Assembly (NCBI GenBank): GCA_003105035.1
Contig: PQAL01000003.1
Location: 124,001-188,000, forward strand
Direction: 5' to 3'
Length of the DNA stretch: 64,000 bases
Source: Anaerolineales bacterium
Lineage (GTDB): Bacteria > Chloroflexota > Anaerolineae > Anaerolineales > UBA4823
Under the pieces are notes generated by a model, which saw only the letters and a list, made by a program, of their open reading frames with translations, made no database searches and was not told where the DNA came from. A program made the translations under genes and the position numbers. Below are positions 9,359 to 18,183 of this stretch, piece by piece (position 1 is the first letter of the stretch; each line of letters starts with the position of its first letter).

Positions 9359-12300
9359 TTATTTCAGCTCTGAGAGCAAAGAACTGGCATGCTCAAGGTC
9401 GTAGGTGTCGAAGCCTTCAGTGAACCAGCTGTGGATTTCCGAAATCATGGGTAGTGCATCACTCCCCTTCCCTTGCATCTGCCATAGGCATGCCAGGCTG
9501 GTTGTTGAACGGAGTTCCCAGGACTTGGCATTCTGATCCCGTGCAACCTTGATCGCTTCGCTGAAGCATGCCTCAGCCTGGGCTTCCTTCCCTTGTGCAA
9601 TGAAAAGCTCCCCTTTAAGCCGCTTGAGCTCGGCCTCATAATACCGCTCGCCAGTCTCTTCCACTAATGCCAGCCCCTGATCAAAGGCTTCCAATGCTGC
9701 ATCTAAATTTCTATCCAGGTAATAGCTGCGAGCCAGTAAGGCTTGATAATGCGGAAGAAAGCTACGCGCATTCATTTCTTTATGTTTGACTATCCCTGAC
9801 AATATTTGAGCTATACCTTCTTCAATATGACCTGTTTCCGCTTGAGCCCAACCCATGACAACCAGGTTGTACGCTTGAAAGAAAGTAAAACTATACTTAT
9901 TCACGAATTCCAACGCATTAGCGGTTCCTTTGTAAGCCAAAGTGATATCGTTGCGCAACTGATGGATCATGGAATCGGCCAGGGTGAAGGCATACCCCAA
10001 ACTAAAAGTATGATCGACGGACTGAGCCAAGGCAAGCGCTTGTTGCCTACGCTGCATGGCTTGATCCGGATAGCCCAGCATCCACAGACTCAGCATTGCC
10101 CAACAGAGGCCAGCAACTCCTAGGTCCTGTCCCATAATAAAAGCAGAAGTGCGGTGTTGAGCAGGATCATATAAGGCAATAGCTTTTTCAAAGAGGCTCA
10201 AAGCTTTTCTAAATTCTCCCTGGTGAAACTTTACGACACCCTGGGCATGAACCCCGATAGCTTCCATGATTACATCTTGATTTTGCTGAGCTATATGAGT
10301 TAGTCGCGTGGCAAATTCCAAAGCTACTTGATGGTCACCGTGTGTCGTGTTAACCAGGAAAAGACGCAAAAGCGTTCCCATGAGCTCACGTGCACCACCC
10401 GTATTTCGGACGAGCACGCTGGCTCGCTTTACCACTTTATCAAGCTCAGGAGATATATAGCCTTTAATGGCTAGCAACGGTATGGTTAAGGCAACCAGGA
10501 TTTTTAGCTCTAGTTGGTTGTTCTCAGGCGAATCAGGTTGTGTGGCCAGAAGTTGTAAAGCTTGATAATAGTGGAACATACCTTCTTCATTCGCAGACAG
10601 GCGTACCGCTCTCTCCCCAGACTGGTAGTGGTATCTGGCAGCTTTGATCGCCATCCCGGCTTCCTGGAAATGTCTGGCAAGCTGAGGTGCAAACACCATG
10701 ATCTGATCTGGAAGGTTTTGATACAATCCCTCGATAACGGTGCCGACTGCTTCGTGCAAGTGTTCCCTTTCAATTTTATCCAAGCTGGAATAAAGATATT
10801 TTTGGAACAGGATATGGCGAAAATGATAGTACGAAAGTCGCTGACCATCTAAATGTTTTGTGCCTTGGGCTTGAATTAGACGATGCTTGCGGTCTAACTC
10901 ACCGCTAAGCAAATCGACCATTTCAGCATCAGATATCTTTTTCACTCTTCCCACAACTTCTGCGGCGAACACATCACCTTCGATGCTGGCTAACCGCAGA
11001 ATACTATGTTCTAGACCTGATAATCGATTGATGCGTTCAGCAATCGCAGCTTCAAGGCGAGCGGGTAATTCTTCCCAATTTAGAGCCGAACCTTCGATCC
11101 AGCGGTCTTGCGAATCCTTTACTAAATCCCCACGCTCTTGCATGCCACGCAACAGCTCAAGTGTAAATAATGGGTGACCTTTGGTTAACTTGAATAACGT
11201 CTTTCGAAAATTGCCTCCCAGTTGGTTTGGTTCGCTTTCAATTAAATCCTCAACAAATGAGTATCCCTCTGCTTGCTCAATGTCGATATTGATCACTCCG
11301 TGATCTCGCTGGAATTCGTGGATAACTGTCAGAAGGGGGTGCGGTTGTGAATTTCTACCGAGTAATACTTCTTCCGTACGGTATGCACCGATGAGCAATA
11401 TGGAGGTATCCTGTAAATGCTTTCCAAGATGCAAGAGTAGATTAATGGATCCTTGATCAGTCCATTGCAAATCGTCCACCAAAATTAGCAAAGGTCTGTG
11501 AACTGCTAATTCTCTTATTATTCGAGTAAATTGCTCAAGCAAGGCATATTGTGTAAGAGCATGCCCTCCCTGCGTTGATGACTTCTGCGCCACAAACTCA
11601 GTGATGTCTCGGATCCAATCAATTTGCGCGGGCAGGCAAGCTTTAACTCTTTGAACCAGGGCATCACCTGGGAGGAGCATTTTGATTAGGTCGCGCCCAT
11701 GCTCCAATAATACCGGCACAACCAGGGACATATTATTCCATAAACGGATAGTGTATTCATTTGGCATCGTTCTAGCTATCCCGCTCGATTCGACATCCCC
11801 TGTTAACAACCCAAGAATTTCTCGGAAGGGCAGGTATGGGTCACCAATTCCTGTATGAGCATTGCAGCTACCACGTACAACGATTAAATCATCGTACATT
11901 TCAAACGCGCGATAGGCAAATTCATTGATCAGGGCGGTTTTACCACTGCCGGCTTCACCTGATACGAATATCACCTGACCCGATCCATCGATGGATCGGC
12001 GTAAGGAATTAGCTAATTGGGATAATTCGCTTTGCCTGGCGAAGAATGGTTGTCGCTCAAGCCTGACCATCGGCCCTACTGGCATAAATGAGCCAGGTGG
12101 TGAAAAAAGCGGCGTCGCTTGTAAATGAGTTGCTGTATTTACTGTTATCTCACCCTGTTGAATTTGTTCGTACAGGGCCTTTGTTTTTTCATCCGGCTCA
12201 ATCCCTAGTTCTTTTCCTAATATTCGACGACATGTTTCGTATTGAATTAACGCCTTGGCACGCTGTCCACTGATTGCCAGTAACTTCATCAGTTGACGGT

Positions 12301-12931
12301 GTGCAGACTCCTGCCACGGATCTAGCTCCACCTGGTGCCAAGCGAAATATAGTGCTTGTTCATAATGGCATGCTTGAAGGTGGTACTCCGTCAGTTGGTG
12401 AAGCGCCTCGATTACGAGTCGATGGAAGCGCTCTCGGTTGAGTAAGATCCACTCATCGAATGCAGGACTGCCATGCAAGGAGAAGCCTTCTAAAAATTCT
12501 CCCCGAAACGAATCTACTGCTTGCTCCAAGATTGACACGTCGGGCATTATCCGGTTGCCAGATTTAAACTGATGGGCAACCTCTTCGAATATAGCAACAT
12601 CGATCCATAGATCATTGGTTGGATTGATCTGGATCGTTTGTGGAGTGGCGGCAAGGATATCACCTGAAGAATTCGGCTCGCATGAGCTGGTTTGCGCACT
12701 CAGGATGCGACGGAGATTGGTTAATGCATAACGTAAATTGGCACGCGCGGATTTTTCGGGTATTTCTGGCCACAATAACCCCGCCAGCTTTTCTCGGCGA
12801 TGAGGCTTTATCTCTTCGGTACACAAGTAAGCTAGTAAGGCGCGCGCCTTATCCGAGCGAAAACCTTCAATAGGTACGCCATTGAGATAAACCTGGAAGG
12901 GCCCGAATAGTCGAACAGTAATCGCAACCAA
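9359..12931 (-). CDS. BTAD/SARP-type transcriptional regulator with AAA ATPase and TPR domains
   Basis: 1190 residues in one frame. Residues 1-95 form an OmpR-like winged helix (VRLFGPFQVYLNGVPI), about 100-255 the bacterial transcriptional activator domain, and about 300-560 a STAND/AAA-type ATPase with Walker A GEAGSGKT (Lys331) and Walker B LILVDDLQWTD (about 485). From about 720 onward helical TPR-like repeats (QEALEAFDQGLALVEETGE, ~1100) fill the rest. Proteins of this build (AfsR/SARP-like) activate neighbouring genes in response to an unknown ligand. It is divergent from a small gene at 13123, with an 11-bp-pitch direct repeat between them. No ribosome-binding site is clear; upstream is AT-rich. 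Confidence 0.93.
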   Translation of the reverse strand: MVAITVRLFGPFQVYLNGVPIEGFRSDKARALLAYLCTEEIKPHRREKLAGLLWPEIPEKSARANLRYALTNLRRILSAQTSSCEPNSSGDILAATPQTIQINPTNDLWIDVAIFEEVAHQFKSGNRIMPDVSILEQAVDSFRGEFLEGFSLHGSPAFDEWILLNRERFHRLVIEALHQLTEYHLQACHYEQALYFAWHQVELDPWQESAHRQLMKLLAISGQRAKALIQYETCRRILGKELGIEPDEKTKALYEQIQQGEITVNTATHLQATPLFSPPGSFMPVGPMVRLERQPFFARQSELSQLANSLRRSIDGSGQVIFVSGEAGSGKTALINEFAYRAFEMYDDLIVVRGSCNAHTGIGDPYLPFREILGLLTGDVESSGIARTMPNEYTIRLWNNMSLVVPVLLEHGRDLIKMLLPGDALVQRVKACLPAQIDWIRDITEFVAQKSSTQGGHALTQYALLEQFTRIIRELAVHRPLLILVDDLQWTDQGSINLLLHLGKHLQDTSILLIGAYRTEEVLLGRNSQPHPLLTVIHEFQRDHGVINIDIEQAEGYSFVEDLIESEPNQLGGNFRKTLFKLTKGHPLFTLELLRGMQERGDLVKDSQDRWIEGSALNWEELPARLEAAIAERINRLSGLEHSILRLASIEGDVFAAEVVGRVKKISDAEMVDLLSGELDRKHRLIQAQGTKHLDGQRLSYYHFRHILFQKYLYSSLDKIEREHLHEAVGTVIEGLYQNLPDQIMVFAPQLARHFQEAGMAIKAARYHYQSGERAVRLSANEEGMFHYYQALQLLATQPDSPENNQLELKILVALTIPLLAIKGYISPELDKVVKRASVLVRNTGGARELMGTLLRLFLVNTTHGDHQVALEFATRLTHIAQQNQDVIMEAIGVHAQGVVKFHQGEFRKALSLFEKAIALYDPAQHRTSAFIMGQDLGVAGLCWAMLSLWMLGYPDQAMQRRQQALALAQSVDHTFSLGYAFTLADSMIHQLRNDITLAYKGTANALEFVNKYSFTFFQAYNLVVMGWAQAETGHIEEGIAQILSGIVKHKEMNARSFLPHYQALLARSYYLDRNLDAALEAFDQGLALVEETGERYYEAELKRLKGELFIAQGKEAQAEACFSEAIKVARDQNAKSWELRSTTSLACLWQMQGKGSDALPMISEIHSWFTEGFDTYDLEHASSLLSELK

Positions 12932-13056
12932 ATATCACCCCCGAAGAATTTCCTGATCCGTGGTCTCGCGGTGTATTCATTATAGCAGAAAGGAAGCAGA
13001 GGTATTTTTTATCGAAAGAATAACGCAGGATTCTCCGATTGATTTGGGATTTGTCC

Positions 13057-13096
13057 ACGTTTTAACAACGTTTTGACTGCGTGCATTTGTTATTGT
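13057..13096 (+). promoter_or_regulatory. Possible SARP box: heptamer direct repeats at 11-bp pitch, with -10
   Basis: ACGTTTT occurs at 13057-13063 and again at 13068-13074, an 11-bp pitch; a weaker third copy GCGTGCA begins at 13079. A -10-like TATTGT lies at 13091-13096, about 27 nt before the GTG of the 13123 gene. SARP/AfsR-type activators are known to bind heptamer direct repeats with 11-bp pitch just upstream of the -10. That the neighbouring BTAD protein binds here is an inference. Confidence 0.4.
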
Positions 13097-13122
13097 GAAT
13101 GTACAGGGAGCTTTGAGCAGGC

Positions 13123-13389
13123 GTGAAACAGCAAAAAACCGGGACTGTTATGCCGGAAGAGTATTTATCATATGTACTCCGCCTATGGTGTGAGGGCAAA
13201 CCTGGAAGCAGATGGCTGAGCTCGCTTCAGAATCCGATTACCGGGGAGCGAATTGGATTCGCAGATATGGATGAATTGTTCGAATTCCTGCGCAAGAAGA
13301 CCAGACAAGGAGATACATTCCAACGGGACAACGACACTGAGGAGGTGAAAGATCAAAAATTAAACGATTACCCTACCATCTGTGACTAG
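13123..13389 (+). CDS. Small hypothetical protein next to BTAD regulator
   Basis: 88 codons from a GTG; an ATG at 13150 (MPEEYLSYVLRLW) is an alternative start. The core 'YLSYVLRLWCEG...WLSSLQNPITGERIGFADMDELFEFL' pattern looks like small proteins I have seen beside regulators in Chloroflexota, where a strand-rich segment is followed by a helix; no function is known to me. It is charged at the C-terminus and has no membrane segment. It lies divergent from the large regulator and may be its target. Confidence 0.65.
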   Translation: MKQQKTGTVMPEEYLSYVLRLWCEGKPGSRWLSSLQNPITGERIGFADMDELFEFLRKKTRQGDTFQRDNDTEEVKDQKLNDYPTICD

Positions 13390-13469
13390 TTGAGTGCTCA
13401 GTATATAAAAAAATAATTCCATTCGTCTAAACAACAAACATTTTCGATTACTCAAAAGGAAAATATAAA

Positions 13470-13937
13470 ATGAATACCAGAAGAATAATCATCAACTTTA
13501 CAGTAATCGCCATCCTGCTCACATTGTCGATACCGACTACAGCGCGTGCCGATAACAACCGGATTTACTTCACAGGAATTGAGACTGGCTGCGAGGATTG
13601 GGTGGTAGAGCGGGAGTGGATGGCTGGTCGAACTTACCACCTTAGGATAGACAATCAAATATGTCATGAAGTAGCTGATCTTCCACAATTTACTGGTATT
13701 CTGTATCCGTACGATGGCGTGATAAATTTAGGTGGAATGTTTCTTACGATAAATGGCAAGTTCCGTATGGAAACCGAGGAGGGTGGAGTTTGGGTAGGTA
13801 ATTTCGAATTATCGGCAAATTCCAATACTATTTCTGGTGTAGGTCATGGGGAAGGAATCTATGCAGGTCAGCAGATGCGTGTATTTACGAATAATGAAAC
13901 CGGTGAGTTCTGGGGATACATTATCACTGGTGGATGA
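13470..13937 (+). CDS. Secreted hypothetical protein
   Basis: 155 residues with a clear signal peptide: basic start MNTRR, hydrophobic IIINFTVIAILLTLS, and a probable cleavage site after TARA (about residue 27). The mature part is strand-rich with two cysteines (in TGCEDW and NQICHE) that could form a disulfide. AAGGA precedes the ATG by about 9-10 nt. I do not recognise the family; it may be co-regulated with the 13123 gene, 80 nt upstream. Confidence 0.75.
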   Translation: MNTRRIIINFTVIAILLTLSIPTTARADNNRIYFTGIETGCEDWVVEREWMAGRTYHLRIDNQICHEVADLPQFTGILYPYDGVINLGGMFLTINGKFRMETEEGGVWVGNFELSANSNTISGVGHGEGIYAGQQMRVFTNNETGEFWGYIITGG

Positions 13938-14254
13938 GTTGAGCAGTCTTAATTGACTCGCGATTCGATCTATGGTTGACCCATAGATCGAACTTGTTCA
14001 TTGAAGTGGCTCAGACTTTCCTGGAAATAGCATGTGGTTTCACTCGATTGTCTTTCAAATGCCTCCAACGTATCTCATTCTTGTTTATATAATATAACCC
14101 CTGAGATATGACTTGCTAAACTACGGTTCTGTTCATCAACGACAAAGTGGCTGACTGAGTTATATTGTCAAGTCAGCCCCTTGGTCTTTACAAGCTTCAA
14201 GAAAAACAAAATTCATCCTAACGGAATTGTTCCGTCTGACAAACAAATCCTATA
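13938..14254. other. Noncoding gap after the secreted protein
   Basis: Holds the hairpin at 13964-13992 and otherwise AT-rich sequence. No gene or further strong structure seen. Confidence 0.5.
13964..13992 (+). terminator. Hairpin downstream of the secreted-protein gene
   Basis: Perfect 12-bp stem TTCGATCTATGG / CCATAGATCGAA with a 5-nt loop, 27 nt after the stop. Only a poor T-tract follows (CTTGTTC), so it may be a weak terminator or an RNA-protecting stem. Confidence 0.5.
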
Positions 14255-14886
14255 TTACGCCTCCCCTACCGCAATTCTCCCTAACGCCTTTCCAAACCTT
14301 TTGATCTCTTCTACAGTGTTGTAATGCACCGGCCCAACCCGTATCATCCCGCCTGAATCCTCCAGCCCCAGGCGCTCGGTAACCCCCAGGGCATAGTAAT
14401 TTCCATCCCATACGAAGATGTTTACCTCATCCAGCTCCTCAGCGACCTGGCGGGGAGATTTCCCTTTCAGGGTGAAGGCGCAGGTAGGCACGCGTTCCTC
14501 CAAACGTCTGGTGTCTGTGATCCCGTAGATTTTCACACCAGGCGTCTCCGCCAGGATATCCAGGAGAGCCCGGCTGAGCTCATACTCATAACTGCGGATG
14601 GCAGTCATGCCCAGCTTGAAATTCAGTCTACGCCCGCTGTACTCATCCGCATAACGTTCAGCATGCTCGACGCCGTATGTCTCGCCCACCCATTCGATAT
14701 ACTCCAGTGCACCCAGCACCCCACACATGCCCTCGAAGTTACCGGTGCCCGTCTCGAACTTTCCAGGAGGCTCCTGGGGAGCCGGGCGGACCCTGTAAGC
14801 TGTGAGCCTATCCAGCAGGTCATAACGCCCGTACAACACCCCCATGTGCGGCCCGAAGAATTTGTTTTGCGAGACGCAATGAGCAA
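14255..14886 (-). pseudogene. C-terminal half of a broken class V aminotransferase
   Basis: The frame reads KFFGPHMGVLYG..., the segment around the PLP-lysine, to the end of the protein, about residues 218-418 of the intact paralogue at 18184-19443, which it matches closely throughout. Homology ends near 14886 and an in-frame stop occurs at 14903. An ATG at 14845 could give a 196-residue product but it would lack the N-terminal half and, starting there, the PLP-lysine itself. The matching N-terminal piece lies head to head on the other strand at 15021. Confidence 0.85.
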
Positions 14887-14957
14887 AACGGAAAACTGGC
14901 TTTTACGGCCAGGTTGTTGATCGAATGATTGTCTGAATAACGATCTGTGGGTAACCG

Positions 14958-14983
14958 GCAGGTATAATTTGAGCTATACCTGC
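14958..14983 (+). promoter_or_regulatory. Inverted repeat over a TATAAT box
   Basis: GCAGGTATA (14958-14966) and TATACCTGC (14975-14983) form a perfect 9-bp dyad with an 8-nt spacer. A TATAAT at 14963-14968 overlaps the left arm. It looks like the promoter/operator that once served the N-terminal aminotransferase fragment starting at 15021. Confidence 0.45.
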
Positions 14984-15020
14984 TCGCCATGGATATTTAC
15001 ACTGAATTCAAGGAGTTACC

Positions 15021-15180
15021 ATGCCCCTCGATCTTCCCACGATCCGCTCCAAGTTTCCCGCCATGAAGCGCCCGGCGATCTTCTTCGACAACCCCGGCGG
15101 CACACAGGTCGCTCAACCTGTCCTTGACCGGATGAATATTTATCTAGTAGAGCACAATGCCAGCCATGGCCACGTCATAA
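15021..15180 (+). pseudogene. N-terminal fragment of a broken class V aminotransferase
   Basis: Starts MPLDLPTIRSKFPAM, with CAAGGAG just upstream, and aligns with residues 1 to about 52 of the intact paralogue (DNPGGTQVAQPVLDRM against DNPAGTQVARTVLDRM). Homology stops after HNASHG. The frame continues only into non-homologous sequence. With the 14255 fragment on the opposite strand, this indicates an inversion plus loss of the middle of the gene. Confidence 0.85.
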
Positions 15181-15224
15181 GCCTCACCCAGCTGGTAGCT
15201 CATCGCTCCTCCAGTATAGATCCA

Positions 15225-17696
15225 TTATGGCACTCCGTACATGGATACCAGCGGTAGATACACCCGCTTCCCGGGAAGAGTCGTCAGCCGAAACACCCCG
15301 GAGCCCAGCAGTTGGGTGTTGACGCTCGCCTGTGTTCCTCCTTGGTTCAGCACACCCGGTTCGCTCACTGCGCCAGCGGAAATGCCCGCATAGACGAACA
15401 CACGCTCGCTGTCGGTGGCGGTCACCAGGGCTCGGATGGTTCCCTGCGACATCCTGGCAGCCACTTCCCAGGTTTGTCCGTTGTCGCGGCTGCGCCACAA
15501 GCCGCTATCAAGACCACCGGCATACAATGTGGGTGGGTCGGTTAACGCATAAGCCAGCCCCCAAAACGGACGCGGGGGCTGGTTTGTCAGATATTCCCAG
15601 GAGGAACCCCCGTCCAATGAACGATAAAGGCCTTGTGTTGGCTCGTACTCAAAGAAAGACGAACCATGCGCAAAAACGATATTGGGTTGGGTTGGATGCA
15701 CTGTCAGCGCAGTAATCATTCCAGGACCAGGCCAGGAGGTCAAAGCCAGCCAAGTTATGCCGCCATCAATGCTTTTATAAACACCTGAACTATTGCTACC
15801 CAGGTAGATGATGCCAGGGTTGACCGGATCAAAGGCGATGACGGAACTTCCCCCGGGAGAACTAAAGCTGCTATATGCCCAATGCTCGCCGTGGTCGTTG
15901 CTATGGAACATAACCCGGAGCGGCTCATCCCCTATTCCCGGTTGGTAGATCGTCATATCCATGAGAATATGGCCTGCTACCAGTGGATCCGGTGTGAACC
16001 AGAGATTACCTCCGAGAACCCAACCGGTATAGGTTGTGGGCAGCGTGAAGGTGATCACCCGGTAGGATAGACCCCCATCTTCGCTAAGCCCAATACAGGG
16101 CATATTCTGACACTCTGTAGAAAAAACTTCTAGGCTGTTGAAGTATATGCGCTCAGGTACAAAGGGATCCACAGCCACATTGGCCTCCCAGCCCGGATAG
16201 GGTATCTCCAGAGCCTGCCAGGATTGGCCGCCATTGTTGCTTTTCAGCACCGGGCCTATATTGGTGTTGGCATACAGCTCCTGGGGATCGAACGGTGAGA
16301 CCGCCAGGGAGGTCGGTAACACCCCCGCCAGATTCTGGTTAGCATCGCTCCAAGTATTGCCCGCGTCCAAGCTCTTATAGATCCCATATCCGGTGGCGGA
16401 GTAAATCGTTGCAGGGTTCTGCGGGTCTATGGCAAAACCGTTCGTGCAGCCACACATACATGCATGCGGCGGTAGAGGAAGCCCAACCGGCTGCCAGGTA
16501 TCCCCATTGTTAGAACTGACATATCCGTCCCCTACCGCAGCATACAGCGTGCCGGATATGGTGGGATGGAAGGTCACAGAAACAACACTTTCCCAAGAAC
16601 CCACCGGTGTCCAGGATGTCAGACCCGGGTCCAGGCTTTTAAAGAGGCTGGGATACGGTTGACAACCTCCCGAAGCAGCCCACACTTCGTGGGACCCGTA
16701 GGGATTGACATAGAATCCACCATAAAAAATCGAGGGCAGGGCTGCAGCAAATGACCAGGTGTCACCGCCGTTTGTGCTGGTGTAAACGGTACCGGAATAC
16801 GTCCCCAGGTACATGATCTCGGGGTTATCAGGGTGAAAGGCAAGTGCTATCACATTCGTATTAGTCATGCCAGTGGTCATTGTGATCCAAGTGCTGCCCC
16901 AATCGGTGGATTTGTAGAGGCCACCCCAGGGTTGAAAATCTACTTGACAACTCACCGACTTGTAAACCGTACCAGGTTGTGTGGGATGGGCGAACAGCCG
17001 CGATAGTTCATTGCATGGGCTTGCGTGAGAGAGGCTCTGCCAGGTCAGGCCACCATCGTCACTGCGGTAATTGGGAGCACCAAAACTCACATACATGGTT
17101 TGCGGATCCCCGGCATTAAAAGTGGGTCGCTCTGGAAAAGCACCGAGTATGGCCGGGTGCCATGTATCGGTTGCATCGTGGCTGGCAAACAGCCCGCTCC
17201 ATCCAACCGAAGAATACACCTGGGTCGGTGTCACCGGGTTCAGGACCACATGCGAGACAATCCCCCCATACGGTCCACCGCTGGTCCACACACCGATGCC
17301 ATCAGTGACGGTGAAGGCATTCGGCAGACTGCCCGTACCCCCATCGGGGTTCACCACCGTCAGGGTGTAAACCCCCTCAACCAATCCCCATGGGATGGTC
17401 GCATGCAAGGTGGTGCTGTTCACCCAGGTCACGTCCGTTAAGGAATTACTGCCGAGGAAAGCAAGCGTGCCGGACACCCCTTCAGTGAAGCCTGTCCCTG
17501 TAATGACAATCGGCGTGTCCAGGTCGTTGGGAGCAGTGGCAGGGGCAATGTCCATCACTACCGGATCATCCAGTGTCCCAGCCTTAGCATTCTTAGTAAG
17601 ACGGCGACTCGTCTCATCCAGGATGCTGAACAAGAGTAGAATTGCGGTTGCGGAGGTAAAGACAATCACCAATAAGGATAATTGTTTCCTTGCCAT
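15225..17696 (-). CDS. Surface-anchored BNR-repeat protein with IPT/TIG domain
   Basis: 823 residues. An N-terminal hydrophobic segment (LSLLVIVFTSATAILLLFSI, about 6-25) is a signal peptide or anchor. Residues about 45-130 form an IPT/TIG immunoglobulin-like domain (IAPATAPNDLDTPIVITGTGF). The rest carries many Asp-box repeats (SDDGGLTWQ, STNGGDTWS, SNNGDTWQ, SIDGGITWL, SRDNGQTWE), suggesting one or two propellers. It ends RVYLPLVSMYGVP, a tail I associate with exported Chloroflexota proteins. GGGGAGG precedes the ATG. Likely extracellular; ligand or substrate unknown. Confidence 0.88.
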   Translation of the reverse strand: MARKQLSLLVIVFTSATAILLLFSILDETSRRLTKNAKAGTLDDPVVMDIAPATAPNDLDTPIVITGTGFTEGVSGTLAFLGSNSLTDVTWVNSTTLHATIPWGLVEGVYTLTVVNPDGGTGSLPNAFTVTDGIGVWTSGGPYGGIVSHVVLNPVTPTQVYSSVGWSGLFASHDATDTWHPAILGAFPERPTFNAGDPQTMYVSFGAPNYRSDDGGLTWQSLSHASPCNELSRLFAHPTQPGTVYKSVSCQVDFQPWGGLYKSTDWGSTWITMTTGMTNTNVIALAFHPDNPEIMYLGTYSGTVYTSTNGGDTWSFAAALPSIFYGGFYVNPYGSHEVWAASGGCQPYPSLFKSLDPGLTSWTPVGSWESVVSVTFHPTISGTLYAAVGDGYVSSNNGDTWQPVGLPLPPHACMCGCTNGFAIDPQNPATIYSATGYGIYKSLDAGNTWSDANQNLAGVLPTSLAVSPFDPQELYANTNIGPVLKSNNGGQSWQALEIPYPGWEANVAVDPFVPERIYFNSLEVFSTECQNMPCIGLSEDGGLSYRVITFTLPTTYTGWVLGGNLWFTPDPLVAGHILMDMTIYQPGIGDEPLRVMFHSNDHGEHWAYSSFSSPGGSSVIAFDPVNPGIIYLGSNSSGVYKSIDGGITWLALTSWPGPGMITALTVHPTQPNIVFAHGSSFFEYEPTQGLYRSLDGGSSWEYLTNQPPRPFWGLAYALTDPPTLYAGGLDSGLWRSRDNGQTWEVAARMSQGTIRALVTATDSERVFVYAGISAGAVSEPGVLNQGGTQASVNTQLLGSGVFRLTTLPGKRVYLPLVSMYGVP

Positions 17697-17926
17697 GGCG
17701 ACCTCCCCATATTCGTATGGTTATCTTCGCTTCGCGTTGCCGGGTGCTCTGCTGTCAGGTGGGCTGACGAAGTGGTTCGCTGCGAATTTATGGCTCAGCA
17801 GCATGTGAAACTGCAGTCTAATCTTCAATAATTTTGGGTTTAGGCTGCATCTGGTTAAAATAAAATGAGTATTTGATGGAGTATAACATAATCTGAGATA
17901 AGGCATGCTGCCCACGCAGGGGGGCT

Positions 17927-18175
17927 TTGTGGTTTTTGCTGGTGTCTGACAACTCGAGGCTGGGGTTTATCCATTGCATCCTCAGCGAAGCTGCAAATCG
18001 TATTCCTGAAGATGTTCGAACTCAATACCCAGATTTACCTTGGCTTCAGATGATAGCGGTACGCAACCACTTGATCCATGGGTATGATAGCGTGAATTTT
18101 GATATCCTGTGGGCGATTGTTCACGACGATTTGCGCGCTTTGATAATCCGATTACAAGAGATTCTGGGTGCATAA
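17927..18175 (+). pseudogene. Truncated HepT-like (DUF86) toxin remnant
   Basis: The C-terminal half of a HepT-type HEPN RNase is readable: SEAANRIPEDVRTQYPDLPW then the HEPN motif RNHLIHGY (Rx4-6H). Homology begins at about 17955 and the N-terminal half plus the MntA nucleotidyltransferase partner are absent. The in-frame ATG at 17927 precedes non-homologous residues. HepT is the toxin of a toxin-antitoxin pair; this copy is probably dead. Confidence 0.75.
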
Positions 18176-18183
18176 AGGCACTA

